Below are positions 18,101 to 25,634 of a DNA stretch of 64,000 nt, in pieces. The translations under genes were made by a program, and so were the position numbers. Position 1 is the stretch's first letter; each line of letters starts with the position of its first letter. The DNA is from an uncultured Ruegeria sp. GTDB taxonomy: Bacteria; Pseudomonadota; Alphaproteobacteria; Rhodobacterales; Rhodobacteraceae. The stretch is taken from the NCBI RefSeq assembly GCF_947497005.1, contig NZ_CANMFF010000005.1, forward strand, positions 226,914-290,913, given 5' to 3'. Below the pieces are notes generated by a model. It searched no databases, was not told the DNA's origin, and worked only from the letters and a program-made list of their open reading frames with translations.

Positions 18101-19284
18101 TTCACGGCGTTCGCCGTCAAACTCAGATCCCAGAGATTGCCGTTCTTCTCGTCAAACAGCGCGGAAATCTGTGCAGCCTCAATAGACGTGCCCCCGCCCG
18201 AGACAGGCAGAACAACGCTTTCCCCTTCTGGTGGCGTAATGCGCCCCTGAAGGGCCGCCAGTTGCAACCGACCCCCTGCCGCCAACTGCAATGCCCCTTT
18301 CAGGTTCAGTGCTTGCGACGTGAGCTCGAGATCACTGATGTCCAACGCGCCTTCGGGCTGGGTCCGCCCATCCACAAACAGCTGTGTTTTGGTGCCAAAA
18401 AACGTATCCATATTGTCGGCAACAAAGGGTGTCAGATCGCCGCCCAGATCGGCTGTAAAGGCAATGCCCTCGTTCGCGCTTGCTGCGGCAGTCGGCGCCG
18501 AGCGCAACCGAACCTGCCCGGTCACCCGTGGCTGACCATCGCTGCTGAGGCCAATATCTGCCGTAAAGTCGGTCACTGGCCCGGACCCTTTTGCCGTCAA
18601 TCCGATCGGGGGGCTGCCCGGGATTTTCAGAGCGGTGGAGATCAGGCCGCCCGCGGCTTCTGTCACCTGAAGGTCCAGATCGATTTGGCTGTCTGAATTC
18701 TGAAAGCCCGCGGTCAACTTGATTTCATCACCAGCCCGATCGATCCGCGTGATGTCCAGGTTGGTATCCAGCGTCCCGTCGGCCAGGGACAGGTTGCCAT
18801 TGACCGCCAATTCGGCAGCCACGCCTATCAGCGGTTCGCCCAAAGCCAGTTCGTCAATTCGAATTTCACCGATTTCAATGGCGACGGGCAGTTCAGGCAG
18901 TTGAAAGGCCTGGGTCTCGGCGGACGGGGGTGGTACATCCTTTGTGGTGGTGCCCGGTGCGCGGGCCACGTCGATTTCCTGCGCGGTCAGTGCGTTGACC
19001 GAAAATCGTCCACGGATCAGGGCAAGCCGGTTCCAGTCCAGTTCGGCATCCTTGATGGTCAGCCAGACGCCTTCGTCGTCGGCGATCGTGATCTCTGCAA
19101 TTGTGGCGCGTGAACTCAGCGCCCCTTGCAGGCCTGTGACTGTAACGTTCTGATCGTCGCCCGACAGCGTATCCTGCAGGAACCGTTCGATCATGCTGCC
19201 GCCTTCATCCTCTTGCGGATGCCCGGCCACAGGCACAAATATCAGCGTGCCGATCAGCAGAGGGGATGAAAGATGTCGTCTCAA
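15196..19284 (-). CDS. tamB: Translocation and assembly module inner-membrane protein TamB (DUF490/AsmA-like)
   Basis: A long periplasm-spanning protein that works with TamA in outer-membrane biogenesis and is also linked to phospholipid transport to the outer membrane. The 1362-residue sequence starts with a hydrophobic export/anchor segment (about residues 8-22), then a very long run of short beta-strands, as in the AsmA/TamB beta-taco fold. It ends in the conserved DUF490 domain (about 950-1362), with LLFGNRFSEISPF and a final GVGLFFERDY. The middle (about 500-830) holds three clear tandem repeats of about 110 residues. The start is TTG at 19284, overlapping the tamA stop as TTGA, which supports translational coupling and this unusual start. 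Confidence 0.93.
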   Translation of the reverse strand: MRRHLSSPLLIGTLIFVPVAGHPQEDEGGSMIERFLQDTLSGDDQNVTVTGLQGALSSRATIAEITIADDEGVWLTIKDAELDWNRLALIRGRFSVNALTAQEIDVARAPGTTTKDVPPPSAETQAFQLPELPVAIEIGEIRIDELALGEPLIGVAAELAVNGNLSLADGTLDTNLDITRIDRAGDEIKLTAGFQNSDSQIDLDLQVTEAAGGLISTALKIPGSPPIGLTAKGSGPVTDFTADIGLSSDGQPRVTGQVRLRSAPTAAASANEGIAFTADLGGDLTPFVADNMDTFFGTKTQLFVDGRTQPEGALDISDLELTSQALNLKGALQLAAGGRLQLAALQGRITPPEGESVVLPVSGGGTSIEAAQISALFDEKNGNLWDLSLTANAVKTQQLDLQRAQISAQGTLEQGSALKLDGDLQAALDGIDLADDALNAAVGDRITLDGTFEYGSDQTLNLSGFELVGSDYELGIDALISGLSSGLAIDGTATLDATDLSRFSELAQLDLGGQASARLTGQGSPLERSFDGKLEVEGNDLSTGRDDIDPVIRGKTTITLDAKRGEDGVTVRNFTLIGDTLRAQVDGTVTTPDGNVTIDGQATVNSRDLSVFSGLAKRELSGAVQAKLNGKGTVQTLEFDGTASVSGRDIKTGLTEIDPLLAGRNEITFDGALSQEQIVIRDATVNGSALTAKASVTIDDPTSALAIDGQANLNVPDLSLFSGLAQRELAGAIRADVAGKGAVGIKAFDVKGNLAADDIKTGIDAVDALIQGRTNLTVDAVNNDEGLNIRTFQLIGTALSANASGKLDRDAGGLDFSAKLDDVGRLSQTLSGPLILKGNIAPTGSGLEGTARLDGPDSSYAGLKGTVSQNGAADVEFDAKLNRIERFVPEFPGTVAATGTAKRDNGIWTIDTKAQGPADISTTVAGTFDESSGEADLTAQGGINLGVANVFITPNKIDGAARFNLALKGAPALESLSGSITTSGTSLAIPDAGQTITGISGQVDLAQSRATITLNGGMRAGGSFGVNGPVDLTPPFNAQITTTLNSLVLTDQLLYETTLNGQIAMTGALAGNSSLAGQITFDETNINLAAASGAVGAAPIPDIQHINESRAGFITRERAGLVASEGAAKSASRIALDISLLAPKAVFVRGRGVNAELGGRIFIGGTTTSVVPSGQIELIRGNFDILGRRLALTKGIVTLQGDLTPYIEFESSASTSDGTATIEIAGPLDSPEVDVFSDPERPAEEALAMLLFGNRFSEISPFLIAQMAASLAQLSGAGGDVTKGLRDSTGVDTIDIGASEGGAGRLGAGAYLGENLYTDFTVNTEGDTEVNLNLDVTDNFTVRGTVDGRGETGVGLFFERDY

Positions 19285-21131
19285 AATGCCTGTCCGATCC
19301 CGATGTAAAACTGGAGCCCGTCCCCAGTGGGGCCGCTAACCGGATAAGCGAGATCAAAGCGCAGTGGGCCAAACCCACCCAGATCATATCTTACGCCTAT
19401 ACCAGCGCCAGAGTGGTCTTCCGCACCGCTGCCTATGAAGGAAGACGTGTCGACGACACCGTAGTCATAAAACCCGACCAGCGACAGGCTGTCCGTAACC
19501 TTGCCTCGGATTTCGCCGGACAAGCCAATAAATGACTTGCCGCCCGCGATGCCGGTTCCGACGGGAATACCAAGGCTCTCAAAGGGTTGCCCGCGCACGG
19601 TTCCCGCTCCGCCGGAAAAGAACAGAAAATCGGGTGTGACGCCATCTGCGGGCGGCCCAATGACTGATCCCAGTTGCGCCCGCCCTGCCAGTACCAGCCG
19701 GCCGCCGGTGCCAAGGCTGGTGTAGGCGCGGCTATCAAAGAACAGGCGAATGCCAGTGTCGGTGCCAGAAAATCCGACAAAGGGCATCACCTGCGAGTCC
19801 AGATAGAAGCCGCGCGTAGCGCTTACTTTGCTGTCACGTTTGTCCCATTCCGAACGGAATGGCACGATAAAGTATCTGAATTTTCTACCGCTTCCATAGG
19901 CATCATCGGCATCCGACCACTGAAATCCGGCCGACGCTTCCGCGTACAGGTTGTCCGAAAAGGTACGGCGCGCACCATAGGCCAACGAGGCGAGCGTCAC
20001 GTTATAGTTTTCGGTGTTGCGGCGCTCCAGCAAGGCGCTCCAGAATGTGTTGTCGTCCGGGCCAAGTCGATCCGGCTGATCCAGGCGTAACCCGATCCGG
20101 CCATCGATATCCTCGGCACCGCCGATATTTCGTATTGCCGCCTCAAAGCGCAGACGTTCAGCGCGTCTGAACATGTTGCGATGGGTCCAGGTCGCGGTCA
20201 CATCGACACCATCGCGAGAGGCTAGTTCGACCCCAAAGGTCAGGCGACGTTTGGGCAGGTCTTCAAACGTGGCATCGAAATCTAGTGTGCCATCAGGATT
20301 TGCCGTCTCACGTTCCTGCAGCGAGACAACGTTGAACGTGCCTGTCCGGCGCAACCGAGTTCCGACTTTCTGGATTTTTTCAGGCGAATAGACGTCTCCG
20401 CTTGGGAAACCGGCGATCTTTTCAATAGACCTGTGACGCACATCCGTGTCGCCCTTGATGAACATCTTGCCAAAAGTCAGCCTGCGTCCTGGATCAAGAT
20501 CGATCTGGGCGTCCAGCCGAGCCTGCGCGTGGCGCGCGATAACGGTCTGGCCCGCAACGTCGGCTTTTGCGTGGCCCGCGTCTCTCCATCCCTGCACCCC
20601 AGCTGAAGCAGCCTGTTGAATGGCGCCGGTTGTTGCCAGTTTCCCGGTTGCGAATGCTTCTGGCAACTCTGTGTCAGCGGCAAGGGGTTGAACGGTGGCG
20701 GCGCCGAATTTGAAACTTGGCCCGGTTTCAATGGTGATCGCGGCCCGCTTGATTTGAACGGGCACTGAGAGGGAACTCAGTTCGGCGGCTTCCTGCCCGT
20801 CAAGCTTGATGCTGACGACCGGGCTGAAATACCCTTCATCATACAGGATTTGTACAAGTGTGCGGTAATCTGACAAGGCCGCTGACAGGATCTCAAGCGG
20901 GGTGTCCAGGCCGCGTTTCTCGGCTGTCGTAACCGAGGACGTCTCTTTCAGGCGCTCGACCAGTTCTTTGGAGGCACCCGGGGCAGTCAGAGTTGTTTCC
21001 AATGCCGCCAGTGTCGTTGGGGCCAAAGCCACAACGACGGCCATCAGCCAGCACCTCAGACGGCCTTGCGGCGTGCTCCCTCGCATGAATTGCCCCAACT
21101 GTCCCAATTCCAGATCTCTTGTGCGTGCCAT
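19281..21131 (-). CDS. tamA: Translocation and assembly module outer-membrane protein TamA (BamA/Omp85 family)
   Basis: An outer-membrane Omp85 protein. Up to 616 residues: a signal sequence (WLMAVVVALAPTTLA), POTRA-type domains (about 60-290, with RLTFGKMFIKGDTDVRHRSIEKIAGFPSGDVY as the last), then a 16-strand barrel. The barrel includes a lid-loop motif GGAGTVRGQPFESLG (VRGY/F-like) and ends GDGLQFYIGIGQAF with terminal Phe. Three starts are possible: ATG at 21131 (as given, no Shine-Dalgarno), ATG at 21086, and ATG at 21044 with a GAGG site. The one at 21086 gives the most normal signal peptide. It overlaps tamB by four bases. Confidence 0.92.
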   Translation of the reverse strand: MARTRDLELGQLGQFMRGSTPQGRLRCWLMAVVVALAPTTLAALETTLTAPGASKELVERLKETSSVTTAEKRGLDTPLEILSAALSDYRTLVQILYDEGYFSPVVSIKLDGQEAAELSSLSVPVQIKRAAITIETGPSFKFGAATVQPLAADTELPEAFATGKLATTGAIQQAASAGVQGWRDAGHAKADVAGQTVIARHAQARLDAQIDLDPGRRLTFGKMFIKGDTDVRHRSIEKIAGFPSGDVYSPEKIQKVGTRLRRTGTFNVVSLQERETANPDGTLDFDATFEDLPKRRLTFGVELASRDGVDVTATWTHRNMFRRAERLRFEAAIRNIGGAEDIDGRIGLRLDQPDRLGPDDNTFWSALLERRNTENYNVTLASLAYGARRTFSDNLYAEASAGFQWSDADDAYGSGRKFRYFIVPFRSEWDKRDSKVSATRGFYLDSQVMPFVGFSGTDTGIRLFFDSRAYTSLGTGGRLVLAGRAQLGSVIGPPADGVTPDFLFFSGGAGTVRGQPFESLGIPVGTGIAGGKSFIGLSGEIRGKVTDSLSLVGFYDYGVVDTSSFIGSGAEDHSGAGIGVRYDLGGFGPLRFDLAYPVSGPTGDGLQFYIGIGQAF

Positions 21132-21445
21132 GCACAGCCATTTGAATTCAGGTTAGAACATCTGAAAGCAGTTGGGAAAAGGGATTAAACGCGGGATGCG
21201 AAAATTTCGACCAGATTGTGGCGATGCAACTGCCCGGCGTTGCGGATGTGGTGGATGATGGCTTGGCAGTCTTCGGACTTTACCGCGTGGCTGACATTGG
21301 CTTGCAAATAATCTGCGGTGCGGTTTTTAGGATGTAGGCGGTTGTTTCCAAAAAAACGTACCCTTGGGCCCTCACGCGAGGCCTGCCCGGTCAGAAAAAT
21401 CAGCGTAATGCCAGATCGCGAACCCACGTTCGTACCGTGGTCGCG
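21132..21445. other. 314-base gap between gap and tamA
   Basis: No gene can be supported. An 80-codon minus-strand frame (21185-21427) begins with GTG, has no Shine-Dalgarno and resembles nothing I know. A short CCTC/GAGG hairpin lies near 21372-21383. The tamA promoter is presumably in this stretch, but I see no clear -35/-10 pair. Confidence 0.4.
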
Positions 21446-22432
21446 CTACTCGGTGGCCATCAGGCGGGCAACGTCCAGCATTCGGGCGGAGAAGCCCCAT
21501 TCGTTGTCATACCAACCAAAGACCCGAACTTGATTTTCACCGACCATACGGGTTTCAGGCCCGGCTATAACCAACGATTCCGGACGGGCGCGCAGGTCGG
21601 ACGAGACCAGCGGCATATCTGTCCAGCCAAGTACAGGAGACGCGGCAACCGCCTGTTTCAGAGCATGATCGAAAGCTTCGGCAGTCGTGCCGCGCTGCAA
21701 AGTGACCACGAGGTCCACGGCTGACACACTGGCCGTCGGCACACGGACTGCAGCCCCCGAGACACGCCCGGTCAGATGCGGCAGGACGACATCGATCAGG
21801 TGCATCGCACTTGACGTGGTCGGCACCATCGACAGTGCTCCTGCCCGGGAACGGGCGAGGTCGCCGCGCGGGGCGTCGACCATAGGCTGGCTGTTTGTGT
21901 AGCAATGGATCGTCGTCATGTGCCCCGACGCGACGCCACCGATATCGTCGATGACCTTGACCAGCGGCACGAGCCCATTGGTGGTGCAGGAAGCGTTCGA
22001 CACGATCCGGGCGCTGCCCAACTGATCTTCGTTTGCCCCCAGAACGATGGTCACATCGGCAGCGGGTGAGGGGCCTGAGATCAGCACTTTACCCGCACCC
22101 GCAGACAACCCGCGTCGCGCAACGTCGGAGCTGCGGGCGATACCTGTACAATCCAGCATGACGTCAACGCCTGACAGATCAACGCGGGTCAGATCGGCGC
22201 TGTGGGTCAGGGGAATCGTTTGCCCATCCACGATCAGCGCAGCGTCCCCCTCGGACACATCGCCGGGATAGGGGCCGAAGGTGCTGTCGTATTTGAACAG
22301 GTAAGCGCAGGTTTCCAGCGGCGCGATGTCATTGATCAGCACCAGCTCGATATCTGACCCTCCCGGCAGGGCCAGAACCTGCCGCAGGATCGTGCGGCCG
22401 ATGCGGCCGAATCCGTTAATCGCGAGTTTCAT
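21446..22432 (-). CDS. gap: Glyceraldehyde-3-phosphate dehydrogenase, divergent type I paralogue
   Basis: NAD(P)-dependent oxidation of glyceraldehyde-3-phosphate in glycolysis or gluconeogenesis. The 328-residue protein has the N-terminal Rossmann motif INGFGRIGR, the KYDSTFG block, the active-site SNASCTTN with the catalytic Cys, and a HCYTNSQPMVDAP segment with the catalytic His. Compared with standard GAPDH, the region after the His (TTSSAMHLIDVVLPHL) and the loop SGPSPAADVTI are unusual, so a secondary paralogue or a relative such as erythrose-4-phosphate dehydrogenase is possible. A TTG six bases upstream is in frame, but ATG at 22432 is preferred. There is no glycolytic neighbour. Confidence 0.85.
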   Translation of the reverse strand: MKLAINGFGRIGRTILRQVLALPGGSDIELVLINDIAPLETCAYLFKYDSTFGPYPGDVSEGDAALIVDGQTIPLTHSADLTRVDLSGVDVMLDCTGIARSSDVARRGLSAGAGKVLISGPSPAADVTIVLGANEDQLGSARIVSNASCTTNGLVPLVKVIDDIGGVASGHMTTIHCYTNSQPMVDAPRGDLARSRAGALSMVPTTSSAMHLIDVVLPHLTGRVSGAAVRVPTASVSAVDLVVTLQRGTTAEAFDHALKQAVAASPVLGWTDMPLVSSDLRARPESLVIAGPETRMVGENQVRVFGWYDNEWGFSARMLDVARLMATE

Positions 22433-22485
22433 GGGCAAGCTATGGCAGTCCGGTCGGGCGATCTCAATGCCCGATCGATACCGCG

Positions 22486-22809
22486 TCAGTTACAGCTGAC
22501 TTGCGAGAAGAACTGGCCCGAGATGTTCTGATACATACTGGCCACGATCGGTTTGCATCCGGTTGCCTGCTGAATCGCTGCAATGGCCTGAATCGTACGC
22601 AGGCGCGGCGGGGGGCCAAACGGGTTCAGGTTGTTGTTGTCACGCGTGGCGCGATAAATGACCGGCGTGTCTGCGACCTGTGTCACCGCCCAGGTGCGGC
22701 TCATGACGAAGACGGATTTGGTCTCTTCCTTTGCCGAAATGGGAGAGGTGTACAGGGTCGCAGATGCAGCAAGTGCAACAATGGTCAGCAGGGCAGGGCG
22801 CAGTTTCAT
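22486..22809 (-). CDS. Small exported protein of unknown function
   Basis: I do not recognise this 107-residue protein. It begins with a clear signal peptide (MKLRPALLTIVALAASATLY, cleavage near ISA-KEE). The mature part of about 80 residues has two Cys (GCKP and the C-terminal VSCN) that may form a disulfide, and a middle segment rich in Asn and Pro. The ATG at 22809 has a GGAG Shine-Dalgarno seven bases upstream. It reads toward gap on the same strand, 53 bases apart, and is divergent from the next exported protein gene. Confidence 0.6.
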   Translation of the reverse strand: MKLRPALLTIVALAASATLYTSPISAKEETKSVFVMSRTWAVTQVADTPVIYRATRDNNNLNPFGPPPRLRTIQAIAAIQQATGCKPIVASMYQNISGQFFSQVSCN

Positions 22810-23113
22810 GGAACAATCTCCAATGCTCAAAATCAGAATTTACTTGGATTTCAGCAAATTCCGGCCTGCGTGTGAAGCCCCAAGGTCATAAATTCGCGGC
22901 GCAACCTTGCCAGATTGCTGTTACCGGCGAGGCCGAGACGAAGGTATAGGTCGGTTGAAGCCCCTGTGCAGCAGATATCTGAACCGTCCCGGATCGCCTG
23001 TATTACAGGCTTGCGGACAGACGTCGTGCAGATAGGTTTGTGTCAGGGGCTTGGCCCTGCCGGATCAGGGGTATATCCTTGACCGCAAATGATTTCAGTT
23101 TTGTGAGACCGCC
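22810..23113. promoter_or_regulatory. 304-base divergent intergenic region
   Basis: It separates two divergent genes for small exported proteins and must hold both promoters. No clear -35/-10 pair stands out. The only symmetry seen is a short CTGTATTACAG near 23000. I see no RNA gene here. Confidence 0.4.
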
Positions 23114-23470
23114 ATGAAAGCCAAGATTTTGACCGCAATTGCCGCCTGCGGCGTCCTTTTGATGACCAATGTGGCCGAGGCCAAGCCACTTTCCCGAATC
23201 ATTGCCGAGATGGGATTGTCGCCAGCGGATTTCGAAGTGGTCAACGCGGCCTCAAATGCGCTTTTGACCAGTGGCACGCCATCTGTGGGTCAAAAGCAAT
23301 CATGGAAGAACGACGACACCGGTTCAAAAGGTACGATCCGCGTGCGAAATGTGCAGGGAAGCTGCGTCAGCCTGCAGCACGTTATTCAGCCGGACGGTGG
23401 TGATCAGAGCCGGGAAATCCGAACCCGCCGATGCAATGACGGCAATGGCAACTGGATCCTCACACCCTGA
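23114..23470 (+). CDS. Small exported protein resembling 17 kDa surface-antigen tails
   Basis: A 118-residue protein with a signal peptide (MKAKILTAIAACGVLLMTNVAEA). The mature half has the pattern W-K-N-D-D-T-G-S-K-G-T-I-R-V, then SCVSLQHVIQPDGG, then RRCNDGNGNW. This resembles the W..N..TG..G-x-V ... C ... C...G.W pattern of 17 kDa surface-antigen and RT0821/Lpp0805-type proteins. The two Cys may pair. Function is unknown; a periplasmic or surface role is inferred. The 23 residues after the signal form an unrelated helical region (LSRIIAEMGLSPADFEVVN). Confidence 0.55.
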   Translation: MKAKILTAIAACGVLLMTNVAEAKPLSRIIAEMGLSPADFEVVNAASNALLTSGTPSVGQKQSWKNDDTGSKGTIRVRNVQGSCVSLQHVIQPDGGDQSREIRTRRCNDGNGNWILTP

Positions 23471-23478
23471 TCACCGGA

Positions 23479-24429
23479 TCAGTATCCCTGATCCCGGCTC
23501 ACTTCATGCAACAAGGGCGTACCAGAGTTGAGCCTTTGGAAGTTCTCGGCCACATCTGACAGCGCATCGCCCAGATGCCATCCAGATACATGCGGTGTGA
23601 TTGTCACCGCGGGATGCCGCCACAGAGGGTTGTCTTGTGGCAGGGGTTCCTGCGAGGTGACGTCCAACACGGCATGTCCCGGTGAGCCTGCGTCCAGCGC
23701 AGCAATCAGAGCAGTCTCATCAATCAGATTTCCGCGTCCTGCGTTCAGTAACTGACTGCCGGGTTTCATTGCCGCAAGCATCTGGGCATCAAACAGGCCA
23801 ACGGTTTGCGGGGTCGACGGTAGGATTGAACAGACATAGTCACATTGGCCAAGAAGCTTGGGCAAAGCATCCTGTCCATGCAGGCATGTCACGCCTTCAA
23901 TCGCTTTGGGAGATCGGCTCCAGCCCATCACCTGAAAACCAACGGCATGCAGCATTCGTGCGGTGCGGGCTCCGATGTGACCAAGGCCCAGAACACCGAC
24001 GACGGTGTCCGGGGTGAAAACAGGCGCGCATGGAGACCACTCGGCGCGCGTTTGAGCTTCCTGGTGAAACCTCATGTGCCGCTGGGCGCGCAGGATATAG
24101 GCCAGAAACCACTCGGCAATGCCCTGCGCAGGTGCGTCTGGTTTCAGACGGGCGATGCGCACGTGATCGGGCAGATCAGGGTGACTCACAATAGTCTCTA
24201 CCCCGGCGCCCAGTTTTTGAACCAGTTTCAAGTTGGGCAGGCGCGCCGGATGGTCACGTTGCATGTCGACGACAGCCAGCATTGTGATGTCGTCAGGATT
24301 CCCTATCGTTTGGGGTGTGCGGATATCCGCATCCGGCAATACGGCCTGCAAACTGCTGGCAATCCCAGCATCACTTATCCAATCTGACAACCCGGTTTCA
24401 ATCAACAATGCCAAGTGCGGCTCCTGCAT
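23479..24429 (-). CDS. Glyoxylate/hydroxypyruvate reductase A-like D-2-hydroxyacid dehydrogenase
   Basis: A 316-residue member of the D-2-hydroxyacid dehydrogenase family, closest in layout to GhrA. It has an NAD(P) Rossmann motif GVLGLGHIGARTARML followed by GWSRSPK (basic residues that would favour NADPH). The catalytic triad is Arg in NAGRGNLID, Glu in TSQEPLP and His in PHVSGWHLGD. It likely reduces glyoxylate or hydroxypyruvate. ATG at 24429 is preferred over a GTG at 24456 that would add nine residues; a perfect GTGACG/CGTCAC palindrome covers that GTG. The gene converges with the surface-antigen-like gene, eight bases away. Confidence 0.85.
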   Translation of the reverse strand: MQEPHLALLIETGLSDWISDAGIASSLQAVLPDADIRTPQTIGNPDDITMLAVVDMQRDHPARLPNLKLVQKLGAGVETIVSHPDLPDHVRIARLKPDAPAQGIAEWFLAYILRAQRHMRFHQEAQTRAEWSPCAPVFTPDTVVGVLGLGHIGARTARMLHAVGFQVMGWSRSPKAIEGVTCLHGQDALPKLLGQCDYVCSILPSTPQTVGLFDAQMLAAMKPGSQLLNAGRGNLIDETALIAALDAGSPGHAVLDVTSQEPLPQDNPLWRHPAVTITPHVSGWHLGDALSDVAENFQRLNSGTPLLHEVSRDQGY

Positions 24430-24441
24430 AGGTTTAATGCG

Positions 24442-24456
24442 GTGACGTCCCGTCAC
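24442..24456. promoter_or_regulatory. Palindrome upstream of the GhrA-like gene
   Basis: GTGACG (24442-24447) and CGTCAC (24451-24456) are perfect inverted half-sites around TCC, 12 bases before the preferred ATG. It is the size of an operator. It lies inside the coding frame if the alternative GTG start is used. Confidence 0.35.
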
Positions 24457-24755
24457 TATGGTGGACAGGGCTTGGGCAGTTAAGCCATCCTAGCGTCAAA
24501 AGTATAGCCCGATATCGGTGCTTAAGAAGGATACTTCCGCCGATATGTCAGTAAATCCTCGCACAGGAAACCATGTTCAACTGCAACATGTTAGCGATAA
24601 GACTTGGGATGCGAACATGTGGATTTCCTCGAAGGCAATCGCGAATCCGGGGATTTGTACCTGTACTGTCACTCGCTCAGAAAACACAAATACGTTCGGA
24701 CATTTTGGCATGGGTAAGTTGAAACGGCTTAAGCCAGAAGAGATTTGAGGAAATT
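24457..24755 (+). promoter_or_regulatory. Promoter gap upstream of the thioesterase gene, with operator-like palindromes
   Basis: The 299-base gap holds a CATGTT-N7-AACATG palindrome (24572-24577 and 24585-24590) and a further AACATG at about 24613. A CCGATATCGG palindrome lies near 24508-24518. An open frame at 24518-24748 has no supporting features and is not called. The thioesterase start is preceded by a GAGGAA site. Confidence 0.4.
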
Positions 24756-25562
24756 ATGGCAGCAGCGCTCGATTTTACAGGCAAGGCTTATTTTCACCAA
24801 CGCGAGGATGGGGCGTTTGTCGGGAACGATCCGGCGCGCGGGCCGTGGTCTGCCGCTCATTGTCATGCCGGGCCAGTGAGCGGGTTGATCGTACGCGCCG
24901 CAGAAACCGAAATTGGCCCCGAGAAGATGTTGACCCGACTGACAGTCGATCTGCTGCGCCCTTTGCCATTGACAGGGCTGCGGGTCGCTGCAGAAACCAC
25001 GCGGCACACCAAGACCTTAGCAACCGCACGGGTCACCGTGCACGATTTGGATGACACGCTCTGTGCCACGGCGACCACCATGCATTTGGTGCGGCGCGAT
25101 CTGGGGCAGGTGCCGAATGTCGGGATAAATGCGCCGAGGATAGAGGACGTTGTCGACGGCCCATTTCCAATCGGAGAGATTCGCCATGATCTGCCTGGGT
25201 TTGCCAATTTCAGCGATATTCTCTACCCCGCTGGCGGCAAGCAGGGTGCCGGACCCAAAACAATTTGGATGCGCACGCCGCAACTTTTGCAGGGCGAGGA
25301 TCAGTCGCCCATTCAGGCCCTGTGCCCGTTGGCGGACTGTGGCAACGGTATCTCTTGGAATGCGCCGACCACGGAAATGGGGTTCATGAACACCGATCTG
25401 ACAGTAAACATCCATCGGGAACCGGTTTCGGATTGGCTGGCGTCCGAGTCGGTTTCGCATTGGCAGTCTTCCGGCATCGGAATGTCTCAGTCTGTGCTCT
25501 TCGATACGCAGGGTCCTGTAGGTACAGGGCTGCAAACACTGGTTCTGTTTCCGCCGACCTGA
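24756..25562 (+). CDS. Acyl-CoA thioesterase family protein (double hotdog, TesB-like)
   Basis: A 268-residue protein with the double-hotdog thioesterase layout. The N-terminal half has GAFVGNDPARGPWSAAHCHAGPVSGLI, LTRLTVDLLRPLPLTGLRV and TKTLATARVTVHD; the C-terminal half has FMNTDLTVNIHREPVSDWLASES and ends GIGMSQSVLFDTQGPVGTGLQTLVL. Both halves follow the pattern of the acyl-CoA thioesterase-like family (TesB-related). It probably hydrolyses acyl-CoA; chain length is not predictable. It stands alone with its own promoter region. A GAGGAA Shine-Dalgarno precedes ATG at 24756. Confidence 0.8.
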   Translation: MAAALDFTGKAYFHQREDGAFVGNDPARGPWSAAHCHAGPVSGLIVRAAETEIGPEKMLTRLTVDLLRPLPLTGLRVAAETTRHTKTLATARVTVHDLDDTLCATATTMHLVRRDLGQVPNVGINAPRIEDVVDGPFPIGEIRHDLPGFANFSDILYPAGGKQGAGPKTIWMRTPQLLQGEDQSPIQALCPLADCGNGISWNAPTTEMGFMNTDLTVNIHREPVSDWLASESVSHWQSSGIGMSQSVLFDTQGPVGTGLQTLVLFPPT

Positions 25563-25634
25563 GGGCCGGCTGGTTTTTGCATCGGGAACGAAATTGCCGT
25601 TGCCGCCACGGGGCAGGAGAACTATCTTGCGCCT

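Noticed and set aside
21185..21427. 80-codon minus-strand frame between gap and tamA
   Set aside because: GTG start without Shine-Dalgarno, no recognisable domain, and no sign of conservation that I can judge. Reported only as a gap.
24518..24748. 76-codon plus-strand frame ending just before the thioesterase gene
   Set aside because: No Shine-Dalgarno and no family resemblance, and it covers operator-like palindromes; more likely promoter DNA.
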